Position numbers and translations under genes: made by a program. A stretch of DNA of 64,000 nucleotides, taken from assembly GCA_018292915.2 (NCBI GenBank), contig JACVVK020000194.1, positions 96,001 through 160,000 of the forward strand. Direction: 5' to 3'. The notes under the pieces were generated by a model, which made no database searches, was not told the origin of the DNA, and was given only the letters and a program-made list of their open reading frames with translations. Source of the DNA: Batillaria attramentaria. Lineage: Eukaryota > Mollusca > Gastropoda > Batillariidae. Each line of letters begins with the position of its first letter. Position 1 is the first letter of the stretch. This document shows positions 9,946 to 18,049 of this stretch, piece after piece.

Positions 9946-11950
9946 CTACACGTCTTCTTCTTCTGCTTCAGGCGGGGTGTTGCAGCGGCAAGATGGCGTC
10001 AGCAACTGCTTGAGTGAGTTGCGGAACTTCTTGCTCATCGTGCAGTACACGACGGAGATACACGGGTTGTTCAACATGACCAAAAGGTTCACAAGAATAA
10101 ACATTGAATATAAAGCGTCCGGCTCCAGCATCTGAGCAAACTTAGGATGGCTGAATAGTCTGACAATACCAGTGGGGATTTCGGCGACGAGGAAGAGAAT
10201 GACGACGATGACCAGCATGAGCGTGGTGGATGTCGACTCCCTCAGTCGCCTTGATTCCCGCCTCCTGTTCTGACGCAACAGCTCCACCCGGCGTTTCTCC
10301 GCCTGACGCATGGCGCGTATGAGCAGGACGTTCATGACGACAAGAGTGACGCACGGGATGAAGTTGACGGCGGTGGCGTGGTACCAGAAATCCACATCGT
10401 AGACAATGCGTTCGCTTTCTTTGTTTTTTATGAGAAAGACGTATTTACAGCTGCTTACAGTTTTGTTGGCTTCAACGGCTGACAGAGTTTCAACTGCCAC
10501 AGGATAGGTTTCAAAGTATGGATACAGATCGCTGAGGAAAGCCGTTATGAAAATGGCGCCGATCCACCGCAGGGTTTTCTTCTTGGTGCACCAGAGTCTG
10601 GCCTTGAGGGGATGACAGACACAGATGTAGCGCTGAACGCCCAGTGTTGTGGTCAGCCAGACGGATGCCGTGTGAAACATCCGGGGTGTATGAAATGCTA
10701 CATTATAAAACGCCCAACACCATTCATACGGAACGAACTCCCAGAAACGATCGGTAGCAAAGAAGTAGACCAGAACTGGCGCGACAAACAAACCAGTGAG
10801 CATGTCTGAGATTGCTATGGCAACAAGCAGAGCGTTGGTGGGACTCCGCATTTCCTTCTTCAGCAGCACGATGCACAGCAGCGAGTCGCTGATGACGGTG
10901 ATCAAGGCGACAACTGGAATCAAGTAACCATAGATGGGGATGGCGTACTCGGGAGGGTACATGGCACTAAGGAGAAAATCGTGTGGCTCGGCAGAGGGCA
11001 GATGGGGCGGGTCTGTCTCTCGTTGGCGGGTCTGGTTTTCTGAGCAGTTCACGCGGACGCTGCTGTCATTGATGGTTGGTTGTTCAGCTTCAAGATGATC
11101 CTGAGTGAGTTGCGTTAGTTCTGTAGTGGAGGCGGAAGCGCGTATGTCATTCGCCTTGTCTGGTGCTTGGTCACTCTCAGCCCCATCTACAAACAGGAAT
11201 ATTTTCATCATCTTAGCACACGTTCCACGCTCTCCTACCTGCTATGGACAACAGATGTGTCGACATGTTGATTGTTACACAGTAAAACGTTGGTTATAAA
11301 TTACTTTTTCAGGGCCCGTATGTAAAAGTCGAGGTTAATTTAACCCACGGCTACGGGCCTAACCTAGACCAGGACAAAATAAACCCAGAAGCAAAATTTA
11401 AAAAAAAGCAAACAAAGGAAGAAAAATTCCTTCTATAACGGCTTAGGCACCTTGCTGGAATGGCCCCGCTTCTTGATTTAAAACAACAACAACAACAAAA
11501 AAACAGGAAATTTAACCTTTGAGCTAGTTTAGTTCGAGGTTAGCGCTAAAAGCCCTAACCTCGACTTTTATATACGGGCCCAGATGAATATTGACGAAAT
11601 GGTGGTAGTAGCGTGCATATCCTAGTGTGTCCTAGTGTGGGACATTACTGAATATAGACATTTCTGAAAAGAAAGATTTACATGGACACCTCAGTAACTT
11701 CATATTAGTATCATTTTTGCACTTTGCAAACAATGGGATTCAGATTCTAATTGTTATTGCTGTACAGCAAAACACAAAACAGTGTACTACATGTACCTCG
11801 TTTCGACTCAGAGCCAGATGTTGTTCGGGCGTTGGCGTGGATGGACCACAACAGCAGCAACATCATCGTCAAACTCAGTCTCCGTCCTGTCTTTAATCCC
11901 GCCCTCATCCTCCTGTGTCTTCTTTGCATCCTTATCATCATGATCATCAA
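9946..11950 (-). CDS. GPCR gene B: sex-peptide/myoinhibitory-peptide-receptor-like class A GPCR, two exons
   Basis: Close paralogue of gene A, ~464 residues when spliced. CDS: exon 1 at 11950-11797, phase-1 intron 11796-11187, exon 2 at 11186-9946. The junction codon reads Asp (G|AT), followed by GAESDQAPD, matching GAAEKDQAAD of gene A. All seven TM segments are in exon 2. Motifs: SDMLTG in TM2, YEWCW before TM3, GVQRYICVCHPLKA, RWIGAIF in TM4, FIPCV in TM5, MRQAEKRRVELLRQNRR in loop 3, VAEIP in TM6, and NNPCISVVYCTMSKKFRNS at the end. TM1 has Asp in place of Asn 1.50. The N-terminus has NDS, NCS and NQT sequons. An in-frame ATG inside the intron (11211) could start an unspliced form lacking the signal peptide; I prefer the spliced form because the exon structure is shared across the cluster. 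Confidence 0.85.
11310..11583 (+). mobile_element. MITE-like element with terminal inverted repeats (copy 1, in gene B intron)
   Basis: ~274 bp. The ends are inverted copies of each other: GGGCCCGTATGTAAAAGTCG at the left and its near reverse complement at the right. There is no coding capacity. A second copy lies in reverse orientation at 21742-22020. No target-site duplication could be defined with certainty. Confidence 0.75.
11797..11950 (-). CDS. Gene B exon 1: Arg-rich leader and signal peptide
   Basis: ATG at 11950-11948 (more Mets follow). Basic segment RMQRRHRRMRAGLKTGRR, hydrophobic core MMLLLLWSIHANA, then RTTSGSESKR and the donor CGAG|GTAC (exon ends 11797). Phase 1, as in the other loci. 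Confidence 0.75.
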
Positions 11951-12110
11951 ATCTTCAGTGAAGCAAGAACAATTTAACTGTCGTGCAAATTTGGTCGTTT
12001 AGGAACAGACCGGGAATAAAACTGTGACCGTCCGCTCTGTAGTGAGATGTGAGAAGCGAATGATCAGCAATGTATGTTCTCTCGTTTTGACAAATATCAC
12101 GCCTTAATTA
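11951..12110 (-). promoter_or_regulatory. Gene B 5' flank, conserved with A and C
   Basis: Directly upstream of exon 1. It carries the block ATGATCAGCAATGT .. TTTTGACAAATATCACG (about 12057-12102). The 100 bp between it and the ATG align with the upstream region of C (for example TTCAGTGAAG.AAGAACA). Likely promoter or 5' UTR. Confidence 0.5.
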
Positions 12111-12370
12111 GCATTTTATAACGTTCGCATCGAAGACTGTGCCTTCTTCTCATTGGTCACAGCGACGACCTTTCTGGCGGAAACAAGCCGATGACTAATG
12201 CACTGCTCGCTGCCCCTGTAGGACTCGTGTGGAACTGGAAAGGTCATTGTGATCGAAGGTGCAGCACCAGGATTTGAGAACACATTGATAAAAAAAAACT
12301 CAAGTCTGGTGTGTCCTGGTCCTGTTTATAGTGCGTGGACATACCGATGAATAAGTGTGTGTGTGTGTGT

Positions 12371-12430
<60 letters not shown>

Positions 12431-12660
12431 TGTTTTGTTTTGTTTCTATTTTTTTACTTTTTCTTTTTTTTTTTTTTTGGCTGCTCTTTTCTGACCGCTG
12501 AAACTGACCGGCAGCTGTAAGAAAACTGTATTCATACATGCAGTACTAGAATTGAATCCACGGAGTTATGAGTTGTTGTTTTTTTGTTGTTGTTTTTTTG
12601 TATGTAGTCCTGATCGCCTTTTAGATTCAGTTTGTCTGTCAGCGTTTTCACGCAGAGATG
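12111..12660. repeat. Spacer with (TG)n and T-rich tracts
   Basis: (TG)n at about 12355-12428, then T-rich sequence to about 12478. Two diverged copies of a ~100-bp sequence (about 12538-12655 and 12800-12905) share the phrases ACTAGAATTGAATCCACGG and TTCAGTTTGTNTGTCAGCG. No gene. Confidence 0.55.
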
Positions 12661-12786
12661 ATGGGTGGGTGTTTGGAAGTTTAACGTCCTTTTCCACAAC
12701 ATACGGGTGATATCAAAGACGGGGCAACGATGAAAAAGCCAGCACAAATATTTGGCCCCAGCCGGGATAAGAACTCACGACCCGAG
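12660..12786 (-). repeat. tRNA-derived SINE, family 1, partial
   Basis: Minus-strand copy lacking most of the tRNA head. It has the diagnostic body: TTTAACGTCCTTTTCCAC, GATATCAAAGACGGGGC, AAATATTTGGCCCCAGCC. Confidence 0.8.
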
Positions 12787-12944
12787 CATTGACAGACATA
12801 CAGTACTAAAATTGAATCCACGGACTTATGAGTTCTTTGGTATGTAGTCCCGATCCCCTTTTAGATTCAGTTTGTGTGTCAGCGTTTTCATGCAGAGATG
12901 AAATAAAGGTTGGGTGGAAAGCTAGGTCTAGTAGATTCCGGATT

Positions 12945-13260
12945 CAGTCGGTGTTTCTCGGCCTGACGCATGGCGCGTGGACTGTGAGTAAAGGTTCATA
13001 GTTCAGACAGGATGGAGGGGCCGGGGTGGTCGAATGGTAGAGCGTTGGACTTCTAATGCTCGGGTCGTGAGTTCGTATTCCGGCTGGGGCCAAATATTAG
13101 TGCTGGCTTTTTCATCGTTGCCGCGTCTTTGATATCACCCGTATGTGGTGGAAAAGGACGTTAAAACCCAAACCCCCACCCGCCCTCCCACCCTCAGACG
13201 GGATGGCCGACACACGGGATAAGGCTGATGAAAATGACGCGATACATGTAATAAGCAATC
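12945..13260 (-). pseudogene. GPCR relic (TM5/third-loop fragment), minus strand, split by a SINE
   Basis: About 12948-12977 matches the coding sequence for MRQAEKRR in genes A/B (GCCTGACGCATGGCGCG). The similarity resumes at about 13197-13245 (GGCCGACACACGGGATAAGG), matching the TM5 FIPCV region. A SINE at 13016-13194 interrupts it. The pre-insertion order agrees with a minus-strand receptor copy. It is too decayed to code. Confidence 0.6.
13016..13194 (+). repeat. tRNA-derived SINE, family 1, with target-site duplication
   Basis: The head GGCCGGGGTGGTCGAATGG resembles a tRNA A-box region; the B box is degenerate (GAGTTCGTATTCC). The body ends GGTGGAAAAGGACGTTAAA. It is flanked by CAGACAGGATGG (13004-13015) and CAGACGGGATGG (13195-13206). 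Confidence 0.85.
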
Positions 13261-13311
13261 ATGGTTAATTATGCGTGTAGTCTCTTTGTCTGTTTGTCAC
13301 TGACCAGTTCA

Positions 13312-13502
13312 GGGGAGCCGGAGTGGCCGAATGGTAGAGCGTTGGACTCTCAATGTTCGAGTCGTGAGTTCGAATCCCGCCGGCTGGGGCCAAATAGTTG
13401 TGCTGGCCTTTTTTCTCGATGCCCCGTCTTTGATATCACCCTTATGTGGTGGAAAAGGACGTTAAACACACACCCTCTCACCCACCCACCCCACCCACCC
13501 AC
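13312..13502 (+). repeat. tRNA-derived SINE, family 1, with 14-bp target-site duplication
   Basis: Full copy: tRNA-like head with A box (GTGGCCGAATGG) and B box (GAGTTCGAATCCC), a ~90-bp body, and a CCCAC-rich tail. Exact duplication CACTGACCAGTTCA at 13298-13311 and 13503-13516. Confidence 0.9.
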
Positions 13503-13526
13503 CACTGACCAGTTCACAGTTGCTCA

Positions 13527-13590
13527 CAGCTTTGCGTCACCGTAATCGTCATGAACGTCCTCCTCATACGCCATTCGTCAGGCAATAACG
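13527..13590 (+). pseudogene. GPCR relic (TM5/third loop), plus strand
   Basis: About 13531-13583 matches the coding sequence GTCAYCGT.ATCGTCATGAAC and CTCATACGC.CAT.CGTCAGGC of genes C-E, that is, the end of TM5 into MRQA. It lies ~280 bp from the minus-strand relic of the same region, so two inverted fragments sit at the strand switch of the cluster. Confidence 0.6.
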
Positions 13591-13658
13591 TGTACACAAA
13601 TTATTCATCGGCATGTCTACCCCCAAAATGTTATCGTCTGGGCGATATTCGTTATGAT

Positions 13659-13808
13659 CGTTTTTCATTTGTCCCAACGAGCGATAATACATTGCTGATC
13701 ACTCGCACAGCCCACTACAAAGCAGACGGTCACAATTTTCTTCGCTGTTCATTTCTAAATGACCAGACTTGCACGACATTAAACTGTTCTTCCTTCACTG
13801 AAAATTTG
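13659..13808 (+). promoter_or_regulatory. Locus C 5' flank, conserved with A and B
   Basis: Inverted match to the upstream regions of B and A, including TTTGTCCCAACGAGCG .. ACATTGCTGATCACTC at about 13669-13704, and TTCTTCCTTCACTGAAAATT just before the ATG at 13809. Confidence 0.5.
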
Positions 13809-15724
13809 ATGATCGTGATGATAAGGATGCCGAGAAAACACAGGAGGCTGAGGGAGGACAGACAGACAGGAGGGAGACTGAGGCTGACGATGGCGTTGCT
13901 GCTGTTGTGGTCCATCCTCGCCAACGCCCAAACAACATCTGGCACTGAGCCGATCCAAGGTAGAACACTTTCTTATATTCCTGTACAGCTACGGTAATTT
14001 GTTCATGAAAGAAATAGTAATAAAATTATATACAAAATTATGTCCTGCTTACCAAGAGCAATGATTATGCCGCTATAACATTACTGCTGTGCCCATGTGA
14101 ATCTTACTTTTCCGAAATGTATGTATTCACAGAAGAATACAACTACAATGAGCCAGTACGTCCATATTCTTCTTGAAAAGTAGTACAGCAAAATGTTGGA
14201 CTGTTCCACCAGCAGCATGTGGAAACAATTGCTCATAGTATAATATTCGTGATTGCTGCTGTGCTCACGAGAATCTCGATCTTTTCGAAATTTCTATACA
14301 AGAATACCACTGAAATGCACAAGTTGTTGCCGGTGACTGAAATGATGTTCTGTATTTTTTGTTCTGAACTGTTTTGTAATGGGCTGTGGCCTGAACAATA
14401 AAGTGAACTGAATTGAATTGAATGCACAAGTACGTCCATTTTCCTCTAAAAATGTACATCAGAATGGTTACCTTTACAATTATCAACATGTCGAAACACT
14501 TGTCAGCCGTAGCACATGAGTTCGAGTAAAGGTTGCTAAGGTAAAAAAGAAATGATTATGTTTCCAGATTGACATAAAGAAGATCAAGCAGCAGACGAGG
14601 CAAGTGGCACACACTCTTCATCCAACCAACTCCAAGAACGCACTCCCGGCCATCTCGAAGCTGAAGAACATGTCATGAATGACAGCAACGTCAGCGTTAA
14701 CGACTCGTCGTCATCTTACGGTTTTCTCCTCAGTAAAGTCATTCCTCCCGAGCACGCTATCCCCATCTACGGTTATTTGATTCCAGTTATCGCCTTTGTC
14801 ACCGTCATCAGCGACTCGCTGCTGTGCATCGTGCTGCTGAAGCAGGAAAGGAGTCCCACCAACGCTCAGCTTGTTGCCATAGCAATCTCAGACATGCTGA
14901 CTTTTTTTTTATTCCCGCGCCATTTATGATTTACTTCTTTGCCACCGATCGTTTTTGGGAGTTCCTTCCTTATGAATGGTGCTGGATGCATTTTCTTTTT
15001 TACACACCTAAAATGCTTCACACGGCGTCCGTCTGGCTGACCACAACACTGGGCGTCCAGCGCTACATCTGTGTCTGTCATCCCCTCAAGGCCAAGACCT
15101 GGTGCACAATGAAGAAAACCCTGCGTTGGATCGGCGCCATCTTTCTGGTGGCATGTCTTCCCCAGTTATACCTATACTTGGATAACTACCCTTTGGCAGT
15201 TGAAATTCCATCAGCCGTTGAAGCTAACAAAACTGTGAGCAGTTGTAAGTGGGTCTCTCTCATAAAAAACCAAGAGACCAGAAGCGTAATCTACACTGTG
15301 TACTTCTGGTATCTCGCCATCGCCGTCAACTTCATCCCGTGCGTCACTCTTGTCGTCATGAACGTCCTGCTCATACGCGCCATGCGTCAGGCGGAGAAAC
15401 GCCGGGTGGAGCTGTTGCGTCAGAACAGGAGGCGGGCGTCAAGGAGACTTAGGGAGTCGACATCCACCACACTCATGCTGGTCATCGTCGTCAGTATCTT
15501 CCTCATCGTCGAAATCCCGCTCGGTATTGCAAGAAAGCCCTCAGTTCCGTTACATTCGAGTTGGTCTCGGTAGCATTCTGGAATTTTTCATCAGTTTTAA
15601 CGATCCGTTTATTTTCTTCGTGTACTGCACGATGAGTAAGAAGTTCCGCAACTCACTCAAGCAGTTGCTGACGCCATCTTGCCGCCGAGACACCTCGCCT
15701 GAAGCAGAAGAACAAGACATATAG
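13809..15724 (+). pseudogene. GPCR locus C: sex-peptide-receptor-like receptor, pseudogene
   Basis: Same two-exon plan as A and B. Exon 1 (13809-13959) encodes RMPRKHRRLREDRQTGG, the core MALLLLWSILANA, and QTTSGTEPIQ. Donor CAAG|GTAG; intron 13960-14567; acceptor TTTCCAG. At least three lesions break the receptor: an in-frame TGA at 14570-14572 just after the junction, a frameshift at a poly-T run (about 14899-14910) at the end of TM2, and another frameshift about 15527-15545 after TM6. The codon for Met is also missing in KQE-RSPTN. Otherwise the sequence is well preserved (GVQRYICVCHPLKA, MRQAEKRRVELLRQNRR, FVYCTMSKKFRNS), so inactivation is recent or partly due to assembly errors. Confidence 0.8.
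13960..14567 (+). other. Locus C intron with LINE 3' tail
   Basis: GT..AG intron of 608 bp. It holds two diverged copies (about 14092-14142 and 14263-14306) of the block shared with the introns of A and B. About 14330-14425 looks like a LINE 3' end: ..GCCTGAACAATAAAGTGAAC followed by (TGAATTGAA)-type repeats. A CAACATGTCGAAACA block near 14484-14498 is also shared with A and B. Confidence 0.55.
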
Positions 15725-15987
15725 CCTGCTGTTGTCCGTGATCTCACCGGCTGTACAGTATTGGAGCAGACCCGAAAAATCACGTTGTACTTCACGGGCA
15801 AGGGACAGTCCGCAGGCTGCCTCAGGGCTGTGGCAGATTTTTCGGCTCCGTCCCTGACATGACTGTATACCTTGGACTGCCAGTTATTGGTGCTAATTTC
15901 ATTTGGAACACCGTCTGTCTCTGTGTGTCAGCCGCGAATTAGTCTTTGTGGCTTTTGCGGCTTTAAGCCCTAAAAACTCACTCACTC

Positions 15988-16042
<55 letters not shown>

Positions 16043-16167
16043 ATTCCGTGGTTTGTGAAGTGGGTTTTTTTTTTTCCCCGGCTATTAGACTTTCATAAAC
16101 CGTTCATTTTGGATTCACCACTGTGTTAATTTTGCTGTACTCTTGTGTTGTGCTGTGTTGTGCTGTG

Positions 16168-16250
<83 letters not shown>

Positions 16251-16678
16251 TACCGCCATCAAAACTGTGTACGGAGTTTGAAATACTGACGCGACTTCCG
16301 GTTCTGTGCAATGGCCGTGGCACTTGCCAGCGTGAGCGTGGAGAAATATGGAGGTGCGGTGACGGTTTAAAATCAACGGCACTTTATGCTGAGTTTGAAA
16401 TCACTTGTCGGAGACGAGACTCTCATCCATTTATACCTTTCGATTGTTTGTACTATGACTCTGCTTGTGCAGCCGCTGTCTTTGCACATCATCGGTCACG
16501 TCATTTGACTTGCCAGCCGAAAGTTTTTGGGTTTTTTGGGTTTTTTTTTGGGTTTTTTTTAATTTCCCATTACTATTATCTTAATTGTAGATTTAATACC
16601 AGTATCAATACCATAGAAAATTTCGACCCATTGAGGGCCATCGGCGACTCTAGAAAACCATCGCAAGAATTTCACAAG

Positions 16679-16680
<2 letters not shown>
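15725..16680. repeat. Spacer with microsatellites
   Basis: (GT)n at about 15990-16041, and (TG)n(AG)n at about 16167-16246. No coding sequence found. Confidence 0.7.
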
Positions 16681-16733
<53 letters not shown>

Positions 16734-16790
16734 GGTTTAGCGCCGCACAAGCAACAGAGACTATTTCGCGGACAACACAAGACTTCACCT
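16679..16790 (+). repeat. (GTTA)n plus dispersed block (copy 1)
   Basis: About 13 GTTA units (16679-16732) followed by GGGTTTAGCGCCGCACAAGC and GACTATTTCGCGG. The same combination occurs at about 53263-53318 and 61684-61740, so this is a defined repeat family rather than a chance microsatellite. Confidence 0.7.
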
Positions 16791-17470
16791 GCTTTGTGTA
16801 TGTGATGGGGTGCCACTAAGGGGAAAAGAAAGGATGATTTATAGGGTTATTGGTATCAACGGAAAGTGCAGAATTAAGCTTTCTTTGGCCTGAAATGTAT
16901 CTCTGTAGTTTGGTGCAGGCCTGAAATATTGGTGAAATGCTGATGTTGACAATCGGCCATTTTGAGGAAATGACTGGTAAAAAGCGTGACAATGTAATCA
17001 TGCTTGTATGGCGTGGTTGCGGGTGGGTGGGTGGTTGGGGGTTTAACGTCCTTTTCCACCACATACGGGTGATATCAAAGACGGGGCAACGATGAAACAG
17101 CCAGCACAAATAGTATGGCGTGGTTGCAGTAAACGGTCTCCTTTGGACATGTACATGAGTTATTTTCAGCCTTGAAACTGTGACAATTTGTATTAGTTGT
17201 TGAAAGACTTGAGAATGGAAACATTGTAAACCATTAAAATTGACCACTCGTTGTGTTCTTTTTTATGGTTGTTGTTGTTGTTGTTGTTGTTGTTTGTGTG
17301 ATTGTTTGTTTGTTGCTGTTATTGTTGTTTTGTTTTTGTTTTAGTTTGCTTTTGGTTTGGTTTGGTTTGCTTTAGTTTGGTTTGGTTTGGTTGTTGCTGT
17401 TGCTGCTGTTGTTGTTGTTGTTTTTGTTTTTGAGTTTGTTGTGTTTGGGTTTTTTTTTTCTAGGGCGGGG
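16791..17470. repeat. Family-1 SINE fragment with target-site duplication, then T/G-rich tract
   Basis: The minus-strand SINE body lies at about 17021-17112. It is flanked by GTATGGCGTGGTTGC at 17006-17020 and 17113-17127, and the tRNA head is absent. 17262-17460 is (GTT)n/(GGTTT)n low complexity. Confidence 0.7.
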
Positions 17471-17741
17471 TGAGGGGGGAGGGTGTTTGTTTGTTTGTTT
17501 GTTTGTTTGTTTTCCTCCAATATTCTGAAAGTGGCTGTGCGATTTTGTCTCCTATTGTGAGATCCCACCCCATAATAATTTTGTCCACTTTGACTCGTCT
17601 CATCTGGTCTGTATGTTTCGCAAGTACCTCCCGCAGTTGTCTACTGCGCACAAATGACAAATCAATGGCAGCATACATATGCACCCACCTCGGTAATGGT
17701 TTCCCACCCAGAATTTCATCCATTTTTAATACCAATGTCAC
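17460..17741 (-). other. Unrecognised open frame (possible transposon relic)
   Basis: The minus-strand frame contains a non-repetitive segment (VHMYAAIDLSFVRSRQLREV, then KVDKIIMGWDLT). The composition is protein-like, but I do not recognise a domain, and it runs into low-complexity sequence at its end. It could be a decayed mobile-element fragment. Confidence 0.2.
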
Positions 17742-17937
17742 AGTCGATAGCTGGACCCTGTGGAAATGTCACGGCACTAACCATTCGAATACCTAGAGTT
17801 CAGAGGAGACGTTGACAAATGCTCCGCTTTAGACTGTCATGACCTAGAGGCCCTGTACATGCTGATGAGACTTTTCAAAATTAGTGACTGCGCATAAAAA
17901 AAACTTGAAGATAATCAGACTCAGAGACACCTACAGA

Positions 17938-18049
17938 ATGTGGACGATTGGGAAGGACACAGGAGGAGCTGTACTGACAATGGTGTTGACGCTGTTGTGT
18001 TTTATCCACGCCAACGCTCGAGTGACGTTTGCTTCCGGGACTGGTCAAG
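17938..18049 (+). CDS. Gene D exon 1: signal peptide
   Basis: The first ATG in frame is 17938. It encodes MWTIGKDTGGAVLTMVLTLL, then CFIHANA (likely cut), then RVTFASGTGQ. Donor CAAG|GTAAGC, a good consensus. 112 nt, phase 1. It is shorter at the N-terminus and more diverged than the exon 1 of A, B, C and E. Confidence 0.65.

Noticed and set aside
11211..11211. ATG 11211 as the start of gene B
   Set aside because: Lies inside the intron inferred from four paralogues; kept only as a possible alternative start.
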